Source: Trichodelitschia bisporula
Lineage: Eukaryota; Ascomycota; Dothideomycetes; Phaeotrichales; Phaeotrichaceae
Assembly (NCBI GenBank): GCA_010356995.1
Contig: ML996691.1
Location: forward strand, 221,299 to 285,298
Length of the DNA: 64,000 bases
Direction of reading: 5' to 3'
Shown one piece after another: positions 44,869 through 56,507 of this stretch. The stretch's first letter is position 1, and each line of letters starts with the position of its first letter. A program made the translations under genes and the position numbers. The notes beneath the pieces are model-generated. The model had not been told where the DNA came from, ran no database searches, and saw only the letters and a program-made list of their open reading frames with translations.

Positions 44869-45954
44869 ATGTGTGTTCAAAACCGGGTCAAGTACGACTG
44901 CGGGCACGTCCTCGGGATCGCCATAACCAAGTGTCCGGACGCACATGCTCGCGATGTCGAGCATTGCGACAACCTAATTCAAGAGGCGCCTCTCGACGGC
45001 GACGGCCCCTGTCACAATTGCATGGAGCCGGTGGACAACGACGACGACTTGCAGCGCGCCTTGGTCGAGTCGCGCCAATCCCACGCGGCCTGGTCAAAGG
45101 AGCACACCATTCCAACCTCAGCCGAAGAGGAAGAGGCCCAGCTCCGCGCGGTGATGGAGAACTCCACCGTCGGCATGAACATCTGGCAAGACGTGCCACA
45201 GGATGACCTGAACAAAGCCATCGGGCTAAGCATCAACGACCTCGCCGCGCGCGAGGCAGCCGAGGACGATAACGGCTGCACTGCCGCCGCACCGATGGCA
45301 AACTGGGTTCAGCGCGGTTCCGCTGGCGAAGGTCCCTCGGGCCCACGCCGCCCGCGTGTGCCGCCCGGTGCTCCGGATGACGATGCCGATGCGCGAGACC
45401 GGTCCAACGTCCCTGCTGAGCACCCCTTGCCCCTTGATCGTGCTAGTGCTAACCGCCCCCACGGTCACCCTGATCTGGCAGTTCACGGTGGCGTAGGCCG
45501 TCCCGGGCCCGGCGCCCGTGGTCGGGGCGGGATTGCGCGCGGGCGCGGGCGCGGTCGCGGTCGTGGTGGGCCGCTTGCAATGCTGCCTAAACCCGCTGGG
45601 AATGGTCCTGCGCTCCCACCGGCGCCGGGCATTGGGCCGAATGGGGAGAAGCTCAAGATGCGGCGCAATAGGTTTGTTGGTTGTGGTCATGTTGTTGATG
45701 GTGGCATGTCGAAGCTGCCGGTGACGGATGCTGATGATCCCGGTTTCTTTGAGGTTCCGCAGCAGGGGAATTGTCCGGCTTGTGGGCCGGGGAATGCTAA
45801 GGGTAAGTGCCCGGTTCAGGATGACGATGATAGCGATGAGGATGATGCTCCTCGTCATTCGGATGGCGACGAGCCTCCGAAGGATGCTGATGAGATGCGG
45901 CGTCGGCGTCTGGCGCGTCTTGAGGCCATGGCTGAGCGCGGCTATGGCGACTAA
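44869..45954 (+). CDS. Cys-rich protein with ubiquitin-interacting-motif-like helices
   Basis: Single exon, 361 residues from the ATG of MCVQNRVKYDCGHV; an earlier in-frame ATG at 44809 is possible but less likely. The N-terminus has Cys/His residues spaced as in a small zinc fold (C11-x-H13, C22, C33, C48-x2-C51). Three helices then look like ubiquitin-interacting motifs: DDDLQRALVESRQS (about 58-71), EEEAQLRAVMENS (about 87-99) and QDDLNKAIGLSIND (about 111-124). A Gly/Arg-rich stretch (ARGRGRGRGRGGP) follows near residue 225, then a second Cys/His patch (FVGCGHVVDGG, NCPACGPGNAKGKCP) and an acidic tail. Several UIMs suggest binding of ubiquitin chains; RGG repeats suggest RNA binding. Both are inference. 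No named family is recognised. Confidence 0.8.
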   Translation: MCVQNRVKYDCGHVLGIAITKCPDAHARDVEHCDNLIQEAPLDGDGPCHNCMEPVDNDDDLQRALVESRQSHAAWSKEHTIPTSAEEEEAQLRAVMENSTVGMNIWQDVPQDDLNKAIGLSINDLAAREAAEDDNGCTAAAPMANWVQRGSAGEGPSGPRRPRVPPGAPDDDADARDRSNVPAEHPLPLDRASANRPHGHPDLAVHGGVGRPGPGARGRGGIARGRGRGRGRGGPLAMLPKPAGNGPALPPAPGIGPNGEKLKMRRNRFVGCGHVVDGGMSKLPVTDADDPGFFEVPQQGNCPACGPGNAKGKCPVQDDDDSDEDDAPRHSDGDEPPKDADEMRRRRLARLEAMAERGYGD

Positions 45955-46939
45955 AATGGCTTGGTCCGTTGAGACCTGCTGCGCGACTTTCCCAACTCAA
46001 AAAAATAGGAAACCATTGAAAAGCCATTTTATAAAAGGTGTAACTAGATAATAGAAAATGCTGTGGACAAACATAGGTGCACTTAAGTGTTCTGCTTTCA
46101 GTGAATGATCAGCGTCTAATTGTCCTCTGGCTTACTCCTAGACTATCCATAGCAGCCAGTCGGCCGAGAGTCCGGTGTCGCAGAATAAGATGTCTCACCG
46201 CCGCTCCTAGGCATAGACATGACTTCAGGGTGCTTATTGGGGGCTGCGAGGATGGACTATATAGGAGAGTTCAACTTTAGAAAGAGTCAGCAACCAGAAG
46301 CCCAGATCTACGGAGGCATGAACATAGACTCACCGCGACCCATTCAAGAGCAATGTGCATAACAACGATACAGCCTCTCCATCACCAGAAAACCTCAAGT
46401 GTGAATCTGCTGTTTTTTCGCTTTTCTATTCTAATGATGGTGCCACGTTCCAACTCACCAAGTCCCAGATCCCCAATCACCCTCAATAGGCCAGCGCGAG
46501 CCAGCCCAAAGCAAGCCCAGGTTCAATAGTGCCTGGCTCATTATGGAGTGGCACTTGTCGGTAGGAATTCCGCAATTCAAGCCCTCGTACCGATGAGCCC
46601 TAGCGACACGAGCAGCATCAAATCTATCAACTGCCCACACTTCTGAATGATCCGCCACACCTCAGATACTTAGGTCCACTTCTGCTCAGAGATGTCTCTT
46701 ACCAACTAGCGTTAGCCAGTCAAATGATTGCTCCAAGTCCAGTTCAGATTCCATAGGGATAGGGGTGCCATGCACTGATGTCGGTAAATGTGAAGACTGA
46801 AATCGAACCACCTCAAGCCATGGAGGCGTAGTAACGCCGTAACTCCTCTCTGCAGAATTCTCCACGCCTTGTCACACCCTTATCGGTCTGTAGTGACGAA
46901 GCACCCAAGCCGTTGAGTTCTGACAACACCTTAGCGTAG
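45955..46939. other. Intergenic between convergent genes
   Basis: About 1 kb, relatively A/T richer than its surroundings, between the 3' ends of the UIM-protein gene and the Myb gene. No gene is seen. Confidence 0.5.
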
Positions 46940-48995
46940 CTAAACAGCCACTTTAATCTCTGACCAGTCGTCCCCCGCGTCAGAGTCTGCAGACTCCGAG
47001 TAGACACTGTCAGCTTGGGCACGAGTACGCTTCTTGGCCTTGGTACGGACGGCCTTGACCGCACCAGCAGAAGTGTTGACAGCTGTGTTGTTAGAGGAGT
47101 TACCAGCAGACGACGGGCCAAACTTACACAACTCCTCCTTGCTGTGCGAATTCCGAAGGTGCTCAATCAGGAACTTGAGGATGGAAATGTCATCGCCGCC
47201 CTGCTCTTTCCAGAATTCCGCTCTCATAGTATCGTAGAGAACACGGCAGTCCACGAGTTCATAGGGCATATCGCGAAGTCGATGGGTCACCTCTTCCCAT
47301 ACGGCGTCGGACTCCGTCGAGTCCCCGACATTCGCCTTCCTCAGAACCCTAAGAATCGTTCTCAGGATGAGGTATTTGTCGCCGGCGCTCATCCGGTTGA
47401 CATTCGTTTTGGCTTGGGCCTGACGATTAATGGCGTCGTTGGATTTGTTGGCTGCTTGCTCGCCGTCGGTACCTTCGGAAGCCTCATGGGAAGCCTGAGC
47501 AGCTTTCCCTGCCTTGCTCAGCTTCTTCCACTTGTTGGAGCACTGGAGACGGCTGCGCCGGTTGCCCATGCGCTCGCTGATGATGTTCCAGTCCAGCTCG
47601 CGCACCGGATCGTAGGGTTCAGTCTCATCAGGATGATCCTCTTGGTGCTTGACGCGAAGCTTTCCCAGAATTTCGTGCACGATACCTCGGAACAACTCCA
47701 CTTCCTCGGCCGTCCAGGCACCCTGATTTCTGCTTTCGCCACACTTCAGATAGTTCCGCCAACGGTCGCGACAGTCCTCAGGATGACGCTTGAGAAGTTC
47801 GCTAATGTCCTTCCACCTCCTGCCGTGCCGATCAAAGGCTTCGAGCAGCGCCTGGTCCTCCTCTTTAGTCCACTGACCCCGCTTCCCGTAGTTATGGAAC
47901 CGACGCCGGATGACACGCGTGGTCTGGACCTTGTTGCGGTTTGGAAGAACATTGACCGTCAGCTCATCGAACATGATTTTCGCCGCTGCCGTGCGAGCGA
48001 CGTCCTGGATCTTCGCGTTGAGTTCTTCCGTCGTAAGGTTGTGGGCAATCCGATAAGCCCGATATGCGTCATCCAGCTTAGCAAGCTCCTCGTCGGTGAA
48101 GCCGCCCTCTTTCGCAGTTTTGCCTCTACCTTCGCCAAGTCCCTTGGAGAAATTTCCACGGCCGCGCTTCCCGCTTTTGCTAGACGAAGCTGGGACCGTG
48201 CGATCTACGATCCCATCACTATCCACAGAGTCGCCGGAGGGAGAGCCGGGGGTGGTGGGAAGATCGGCGGTCGAAGGGTGCAAAACGGAATCAGCGGCGG
48301 GCTCATCAGGAGTCGCCGAGGCTGTAGCCGGCGCGGTAACAGGCGGAGATTGCACAACATTCTGTAGTGGTTGATCCTCGACTTCAGGCTCGAACCGAGC
48401 CCGTTCGTCGTCGTGGTCCGCGGTGAGACGCTGGCGCTTGTTGGCACCGTCGCCGGAAGTAGGAGGGGAAGGAGCACGAGTGCCGGTCCCCACGATGCTC
48501 GAAGTCTTGCTCCGCTTGCGCTTCTTCTTGGATTTCTTTGCTGCTGACTGGCCCTCACTGGTGCCAGAGCCGGATAACGCGGCCTGTCCAGGCGCAGTGT
48601 GGTCCACACCATTCATGGCAGGCTCGATAGCATTTACGACGGTTTCGAGAGAATCGCACCCAGCATGTTGCTGAAAGGACTGGGGGCACATTTCGATTGG
48701 AGGGCCGCTCAAGGCGTTGCGCAGAACCGTGTCCCTCCTTTTCAGTTCAGGACTCATTGGGCTTGCCAAATCGGAAGTTAAAGGCTGCACACCCTCTTGG
48801 TAGTCATCGGCCGTCCGAGATGAGTGAGAAGGCCGCTCAGGCGCATTGCTGCCGTTCTTGAGGCTCTTATACCGAGTCGGCGTTGCATCTAGGAATTCGT
48901 TAGCGATGTTCGAAATGCTCGCATGCGACGGAGGATAAATCACCAGGAGACAGCATGCGAGACGGGCCCTCGGGTCTCGAAGGTGAGTTCCCCAT
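46940..48995 (-). CDS. Myb/SANT DNA-binding protein, Reb1/TTF-I-like
   Basis: Exons 48995-48944 and 48888-46940 give 666 residues. Starting at MGNSPSRPEGPSRML and removing a 55-nt intron (GTGATT donor, CGCTAACG branch, CCTAG) gives a proper ATG; the unspliced frame has only GTG. The N-terminal third is disordered with a basic patch (KKSKKKRKRSKTSS). A helical region (FTDEELAKLDDAYRAYRIAH) precedes two Myb repeats at about 350-475: GQWTKEEDQALLEAFDRHG with WKDISELLKRHPEDCRDRW, then GAWTAEEVELFRGIVHEILG with WNIISERMGNRRSRLQCSNK. This layout is that of Reb1, Nsi1 and TTF-I, which stop RNA polymerase I at rDNA terminators and pause replication forks. The C-terminus has another helical part (KYLILRTILRVLRK). 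DNA target and exact orthology are inferred. Confidence 0.92.
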
Positions 48996-49427
48996 CCTCC
49001 AGGTATTCACGATTGTGGGGGAGAAGAGTTCGTGGGGCAATGGGCTGGGGGAGACATGCGCGACAGTTAGCGGGGAACGCGTAGGCAGAGTGTGGCGGCC
49101 TCAGCGCCACGTGCTATCTACCGCCAAGACGGCCCGAGTCCGGGTCTTCGGCCGTCAGGCTTCCGACCTTCTGCTTGTCACTTGCCAGTACTCCATTTAT
49201 CTCTGTAACATTCGGTCGTTACATACCCTATGCGATATCGCACTACGAGTACGCACTGCTACATAGTAATTTAATCTACACAGAGCCGAGAAGCCTCGCT
49301 AGCCTCGCACACCCAAACCAACAATCCAAAAATCCATCGCAACCCGCTAAAGCCACAACCGCGCCATGCACCCAAAATCGTAACCTATAAATCCCAGCAT
49401 ATACAGTATCCAAACCTCCCAGCCAAC
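48996..49427. other. Short intergenic region
   Basis: 432 bp between two minus-strand genes, holding the Myb-gene promoter and the 3' UTR of the next gene. No gene is seen. Confidence 0.5.
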
Positions 49428-52400
49428 CTACGACCCATAATCCGCGTCCTGTGTCCATCCCCTCCCCTTCCGCGTAACACTGGGAGCTTCTTCCTCAAGC
49501 CCATCTCCCTGCTCCTGCCCAAAAACATCATCGGGAAACTCCTCGTCAAACCAGCTCGGTCCAGCGACGCTCATATCGACATCGCAATCCCCATCCCCTA
49601 CGTTAGCCGACCACCCCCCATCCGCCTCTTCGCCAAACAACGATGCCCCACTGCCATCAACTCGGTCGACTTCGCCACTTACCCCGCTCCCGCTGCCTCC
49701 GCTGACATTCCGAACGGATACCGGACCCACCGTAGGCCCGCTGAATGGTGTAGCGTAGGCAAAGGGCGTGGTCCCGCGTTTCATCATGCCGCCGCGAGAG
49801 GCAGCGAAGGCGGCGCTGCCGACGCCTGTGCTCTGGCTTCCGACGGGGACGAAAAACGGACTCACCGGGCGACCCTGCTCTTCATCCTCAGGCTCAGCAT
49901 CAGGTTCGGCATCGCCGCCCGCCTCCGCGTCCACTTCGCGACTCATCGATCTACGCGGAGTAAACGCTCCGAACCTCCGCCGCGCCGCAAGATAGGCCTC
50001 CTCAGCCCCCTCCTCAGCATCAATATCCTCAACCTCCTTCTCCTCTCCCCAAACTTGCTCCTTAGGCTCGCGCCTCTCGCCCTCGTCCCCGCTTTCGTCG
50101 TCACTTCGCGAGATTCGACGTCGCTTGCTTTTCCGACCAGCCTTGGCGCGCACAGACCCTACATCCACGTCACGCACTCGAGCTTTGCCCTTCCCCCGTG
50201 CAGCAGCCATGTTACACTGCGCGGAGAGTGACTCAATGACCACGACGTCCTCGCTCGGACGCACTTTTGCGCGTGACCGTGTGCGTGACGCAGGGCCAGG
50301 TGACGAAGCAGGCGCCTGCGCGGCGGGTGTGTGGGGAGGCAGCTCCGAGGTCGGGGTTATGGGATGCAGCTTAGGAGCTGAGTTATGCTTGTTCGGTGCG
50401 GGTACAGAATCCGGCTCTTTCGACCGGACGCTGAGACGCGAGTGAGTTGACTGCACCGATGTGAACGAGCTGAATAGGCTTGAGGGCGGGGAGTCAAGGG
50501 AGGGAAAGTATGCCCAGCAGGGCTCCTTGGCATCCGCTTCTGGAACACCGGAGGGTGTGCCTATCTCTTGCGTGGCGGGAGTGAACCGTGGCAGTTCCCG
50601 CAGGCGCTGCCATGTCCAGCCGGGATGTTGCTTAGGTGGGCGATGGCAGGTCGCAGGCTGAATGTACGCCTCGGGGTGTGTGACGAAGAGGCGTTTCTTG
50701 CCACCAGGAGCACGCATCATGACGCCTGAGGCGAGAAAATCAGCGTTCCAGAGTGCGGGAGAGACCATTTCGGCAGGGGAGAGGAAGCGGAGGCGCGAGG
50801 ACTTGTGTATTTTGCGGAGGGGGGCGAAGGGTCCATCGAGCGCAAGGAAGACGGAGGCTTTCATTTGGCTCTCGCGCAAAGAGGGTTGCGAGCTCTTGTG
50901 GAGGTCGAGGACGTCGATGAAGGCGCGGCGGACGGCATCTCGTACAGTCTTTGCACCGCCGCCGCGGAGAGTGACTGTTCGCACGAAGCCGCGGCTTTGC
51001 AGACGGTGGTACACTGCGCCCTTAGGGCCGCAGGCCTTGGGCACAAGCCATGTGTTTCCCAGCGCGTGGTCTCCGGCCTCGGCCCACTCCTGGATTGCGC
51101 GTTCACTCCACACGCTCTCGTCATCCAACCGAAGAGGCGAAGGCCGCAGGGAGCTCTTGCTGGTCTTTTGTGGGCTCGCGTTCAACTGCAGTGCCGTGCG
51201 GGTCCAGTCATCGTCATCACGATCAGCCTCCTCGCCAGCGTCGCTGTCACTAGGTAGAGTAAAGACGCTTTCGTCACCCATGCTGTTACGCGACCGGCGG
51301 AAAGGCAGATCTTCGGGCTTAAACCAGATGCCGCGCAGATCGCGCCCCCATGGGAGGAGAACGACTTCGATTTCCCAAGGCGCAGAGATTGACGGTCCAG
51401 CAACACTGTCGAGGTGTTCCACGCGTTCTTCAACACTTCGCAGGCGCGCTTCGTAGCCGGTGCGTTCAAGGAGGGTGAGGAAAGTGCCTTCGGTCCTGTC
51501 ATCAGAGTCCGAAAGCCCTGGAAAGGAGTCATTGAGCAAGAGCGAGTCCTCCGTATCACGAGTCCACTTCCGGCCCTTTCTCCTTCGTCTCTTGCCGTCC
51601 TCAAGCAGCCCACCCACCAGCGTACGACCGTGATCATCAACTTTCTCCTCCAACTCCAGCACCTTCCCGTCCAGCATGTCGATGCGCTCATTTATCTCCT
51701 CAACTGTAGCAGCGCTTACGATGACACTGCTAGTGAACGAGGTCGATTCCAACCCGTCCACCCGCGACGCCAAGGTTCGGACGACATCCGCCAGATCCGT
51801 CGAGCGTATATGTGCTGAAATCGTATTCAGAGCGCCGTGTAGCTTCTCAAGTATGCGAGGCAAATTCTGCGCAACAGCAGGAGGAACCGTAACCGTAGTC
51901 TTATCGTCTGCATGGCCCAGTGCATTCACGAGTCCACCGACCTCGTGCACTAACGCCTCCAAACCACGAAACTCAGGCGTCGCACCCGCCAAGCTCGGCG
52001 TGGCCAGCTCAGTTGCACTCTGTGCGCAGTCTTCAATGACAATTGGCGCGTGTATTGAAGCACCCTCCGGAAGTGGATTGACTGTTTCGGTGGAAGGTAC
52101 GGGCACAGGAAGTGCACGGCGGGCCTCCATCACACGCTGCATGAAGCCCTGGTCAGGACTCACTCGCCCAACGGGGATATAAGAGCTTCCGGTAGATGTA
52201 TGCCGCGTAGATGGCATCTGAGAGTCGCGGTTTGCCTGTGCGATGAGATTGGCAAGATAGACATCGTCTGGAACCGTGGATGTCGTGCTTCCAGGACCAG
52301 GAGCCTTGGGAATTGATATGGTGAGGCCCAAGCCGTTATGTTCTTCAGATCGTGGAAGTTGCAGGTCCGTAGAGTTGAGAAGACACATGGAAGGGATAGG

Positions 52401-53005
52401 AGGGAGGTAGTCGGCTGTGTTGACTTCGGCTGTGGAGGTGGAACGGGCCGACTTTGCGAGGCTATCTGCGCGAGCGGATTTGGCTGGACGACCGTAAGCT
52501 CCATCCCAGCCAAACATCTCTCAAGGAGCATGCGATGTTGGAGTTTAAACGGGGAAAACTAACCTTGCGGATCGTTTCCGATGTTGTGTGATGTATCCTT
52601 CTCCGCCTGACTCACAATGCTGCGAGCTAGTGATTCGCGCGTAGAGATCGAATATCGACCACCCAGCAAGCTTGCACCGATTGACGACGTCCGCTCGACC
52701 ATATCATGATAGCACGCATGATGGCCACAGACACACCACGGGTTGCTGTCGCTGCTCGCTGCAGGTTTTACCCCACTCGCCGACGCACTCCCACGTTGAG
52801 TGTACACTTCTGCGCTCCACCAGAAGCGTCTGCAACCACATGAAGGCGGCTTCGGGCCAGCATTCAAGTCGCGGAAGTTGCAGGCCCCACTGGGAAGCCC
52901 TCGCGCGATGTCATGGTTTCTTGAGGTTGCGGGAAGGGCGGTTGTGTTCCGTCTGTCGTTGCCGTTGCCATTTCCCAACCGCGTGGGGCGAGAATACGCT
53001 GCCAT
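49428..53005 (-). CDS. 1177-aa protein of unknown function with CGC...CxCGHHxC motif
   Basis: Exons 53005-52564 and 52519-49428, joined across a 44-nt intron (GTTAGT ... TTGAG), keep one frame of 1177 residues. The N-terminus holds SGACNFRDLNAGP, CGCRRFWW (about 54-61) and WCVCGHHACYHD (about 90-101), a Cys/His set that could bind zinc. A predicted coiled coil follows (about 390-450: EEINERIDMLDGKVLELEEK and neighbours). The middle has a folded-looking part with FVRTVTLRGGGAKTVRDAVR and LHKSSQPSLRESQMK, then a disordered, acidic C-terminus with basic islands (AGRKSKRRRISRSDDESGDE) that look like nuclear signals. Length, NLS and zinc motif suggest a nuclear scaffold or chromatin protein. No named family is recognised. 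An antisense frame is a shadow. Confidence 0.78.
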
Positions 53006-54443
53006 TGATGGCTAGTGCGCATGCCACCACTCGTGGAAGACAGACGATGGTTTACTGAGCCATGGGCGGTTCGGATCTGAAGTCCAAGGCAAGAAGTCAG
53101 TCTCTGGACTCGAGATGGGAGGGGCATGTAGATGCAGACACGGACACAGATGGCCAGCGGACAGAGCTTACAAAAGAAAGTGCTGAAAGTTCGTCTTCGA
53201 CGGGCGCTTAAGCTCGGTCACACAGTGCCAGCGCTGAACAAGTACAGACTGCGACAACCATACAACGTCGAGCGATAGCGGGGTGCGCAACGTCAGGACG
53301 GTCGAAGCGTCAAGTCAATTGTTGTCGCAAGTGGCACTGGATCAAGCGCCCGTCGATAGGACACGGCAAGAAATACCCAAATTCGAACGCACCAAGTCCA
53401 AAGCAATAAATATGCAAGGAAGAGAAGAAGCAGCAAAAAAAATGATGTTCGTATCTCAGTCGCTGCGGCCTCAGCGACAAGTCGACAACGACCGACCCCA
53501 GTTGGCGTCGGCGTGACTCCTCTCAAGTCGTACCCCTGCACACAGCAACCCGAGCTGGGCACGCTAACCCCAAGGGCGCAACGCACAGATCGTAGAATGA
53601 CGCAGCGGCTCTGAATGGCATGGGTCTATGGATAGTAATTGGCTGAGCTTGGGGTTACCGGCTAACGGGAACGCATCCGTCGGTGGGTTAGCCGTACGAT
53701 CTGGCGGGGGGACGTGGGTTGTCGGGGGCGACCCCCGCGCGCTTGGGCGGTAGGCCGGGTCGCCCTACGATGCCTCGTTGCTGCTAACAACACCTTGGGA
53801 CTGCGGTAGGACGCAAGAGATGCAACACGATAGAACAGAGGTGGAATTGCAAGTGACGGTGAGGCTAGACGGCGTGCCAGGCTGCCGCTACCTCTTTGCC
53901 TGCTTCTGTGAGAAGCAACAATGTCGAGGGTTGCTGCCTGTTGCTCCCCTTGTGGTTTTCAAGAGACTTGATTGGGGTCTCGGTTTGCGTTGGAACTTGC
54001 ATCGTCAAGGAGAAGAGAGTGAAAAAGGGAGCGAAGTGGAAGATTATATGGCCTTTGTACAGAGGTGAGTATGTACTGCATTGCTTGAACTGGGGGCATT
54101 CATTCTTCCATTATTGATATGGAGGACGCTAGGTCGTGTTCGTCTACGCTTCAGATACTCGAACAAGAGCAGCAAGCATAGGGATATTCAAGAAATTATA
54201 ACCCATTTTCCCACACAATGCTCCGGCGGGACAGGTACAACTTTTAATATGCCCTTCAACCACTGTGAGGTGCTGCGGAGGTTAGCCTGGCTGGCGCTGG
54301 AGGTTGAGGCTTGAAAGCTTGAAACTCGGCCCCCAAGCAGTACACGTGAACCATTAAGGCCACCAGCCTGCGCGGGGTCGAACCTCAACGCAAATACGAC
54401 TTCCGATGACGACGACACTGAAAGGAAGCTCCAACCACCAAAG
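53006..54443. other. Intergenic; possible extra 5' exons of the HET gene
   Basis: A small plus-strand frame at 53778-54068 and another at 54081-54314 have no recognised domain. The frame directly upstream of the HET start is open back to about 54313 and looks protein-like (TTSDDDDTERKLQPPK), so an upstream exon of the HET gene may lie here. Confidence 0.4.
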
Positions 54444-56507
54444 ATGAGCAAAGAAGCAAGAGAGCGTTTGGCTACCAAGTCTGTGCAGTTCCATTTGGAC
54501 CATGTCATGCCGACATTTGACCGTCTGGGGAGTGCGATCAGAGCTCAAGCTCCAGCGTAAGACTTACTATCTATCCAGTAATAGGCGCTGATGAATATGC
54601 AACCCGCAGATCATGGAAGGCCGGCTTTTTGGACCAGAATTTCAAGCACAAGCGCTATCGAGATCGCCTTGGCACAAACGAAAAGAACGTGAAGAAAATC
54701 AGCATCAAGTAACATTTCTAAGTTAATCTTTGCTTTCCCCTGTGCTAACACTCGCAGGGATGACTTGGCCTACAAGTACTCAGCTCTGCCAGAGAACAGT
54801 ATCAGAGTTCTGACTGTCCTGCCCGGTTCTGGGAACTCTTCGATCGAGACCACATTGACCCCCCACTCGATCAAGGAGCTGCACGAGTTCGATGCACTGT
54901 CCTACACATGGGGGCTTGCTCCGCCTTCTCAAACGATCACCATCGATGGCAAGCTTCTCGCAGTTACCCTGAATCTAGGCAACGCACTTCGACAAATGCG
55001 GCAGGCAGAAAATCCGCGTCGCTTGTGGATAGATGCGATATGTATCAACCAGATGGACATGGATGAACGATCATACCAAGTGACATTGATGAGAGAAGTA
55101 TATATGGCCGCCTCTCTCGTTGTTGTGTGGATCGGCACTGAGACAGCGGACACCGTGCCAGCCTTCGATCTCATGCGGAAACTTGCCGAAGCAAAGGCAA
55201 GTCCAAATCTGCCTCAAAGACCCATTCTACCGCAAGATTTGGCGGCTTTGAACCTTCCTCCCAGCGATGACCCTTCCTGGGAATCGCTAGATACCATATA
55301 CTGGCGGCCATGGTATACACGCGTCTGGATAGTACAGGAAATATCTTTGGCAAAGAAGGCAGTCGTGCTCTGCGGGTCTCAATCCATCGGATGGGCCGAA
55401 TTCGGGGACCTTGCCGTTTTCCAAAGCCGACATCTAATGGGAAGATTCACCGGTGTGGACCCGGCCCGCCTCGAATCCCTGGTGCGTATTTCGAACGAAA
55501 TCAATCGAGAAGTCAAAGTCGAGCTCGGCAGACTCCTTTTCTACACCCGAAGCTTTCTGGCCACGAATCCCCGAGATCATATCTATGCGCTCCTAGGCTT
55601 GAGCGAACTCCAGATTGTGCCGAACTACAAAGCCCCCGTGCGTGATGTTCTCGTGGAAGCGACTTCGGAGTTGCTGCGCGCAGCCGGGAATATTCATTTG
55701 CTGACAGGCGTCTCCGATTCTTTCTGGTCAGCCGTCGAAGGACTGCCAACTTGGGTCCCGGACTGGACCACTCCCGTCCGGGCACCAGAGTTGCTCACGG
55801 TCCTGACCAATCCGTATCCCAGGGCCACTGGAGAAACAACAGCGCAGTTCTCCATTGCGGGTGACGTACTGTCGATGGAGGGGGCTGTCATCGACACGGT
55901 TGAAGACATAGCGTCTGCTCTCCACATTGTACACAACAAGGGCGGAATCGGTGCAAAACTGCTGGGCAAAGCAACTTCGCAAGAGATCCTCGATATGGAT
56001 AAGGCCAAGCGTCTGCTGAGCTGGGAGCGTGTAGCTCTTCGGTTAGCAACGTATCCAACCGGGGACACAGTCGAGACAGTGTTGCATCAGACCTTGACTG
56101 CGGGACAGCGTCTAGGAGAACCCGACTATGACACTCCCGACGCGAGAAGTCAATGGTACGCCGCCTTTCGTTCTCGTTGGGTCCAGCCCTTTGAGAAATT
56201 CAAGTTTGAAGATATGTCGAGCGGTACATCGGACGACAACGCTGCGGTCGCCGCAGGATTTGACCAGGCATTGTGGAATTCATGTCTAGGACGACGGCTT
56301 TTTGTCACAAAGAAAGGGTACATGGGAATTGCGCCGTCATCGACAACACGTGGCGACCAGGTGGCATTATTTGCAGGAGGCGTGACGCCATACATCATCC
56401 GGAAGGTCAAGACTAGGTTTCGCTTCGTTGGAGACTGTTACGTGCATGGAATCATGCATGGGGAAGCACTTGATGCTAGCTCATTCGGAACTTTGGACCT
56501 TGTCTGA
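54444..56507 (+). CDS. HET-domain (heterokaryon incompatibility) protein
   Basis: Three exons (54444-54556, 54610-54708, 54758-56507) give 653 residues. Introns are 53 and 49 nt with GTAAGA/CGCAG and GTAACA/CGCAG ends. The start ATG (MSKEARERLATKSVQF) is the first in an open frame, but the frame extends upstream, so more N-terminal sequence is possible. The HET domain begins near residue 75 with ENSIRVLTVLPGSG, then FDALSYTWG and LWIDAICINQMDMDERSYQV followed by AASLVVVWIGTE. In other ascomycetes HET domains trigger programmed cell death on fusion of unlike individuals. The remaining ~400 residues have the usual WYTRVWIVQEISLAKKAVV and DHIYALLGL marks. No NACHT, WD or prion-like part is attached. 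It precedes a giant same-strand gene by 1.3 kb. Confidence 0.93.

Noticed and set aside
47015-48367. 450-residue plus-strand frame opposite the Myb gene
   Set aside because: Antisense shadow of a clear Reb1-like coding region; no domain of its own.
46940-48943. GTG start at 48943 for the Myb protein
   Set aside because: A GTG start is not expected in a fungal nuclear gene; a 55-nt intron with good signals links an upstream ATG at 48995.
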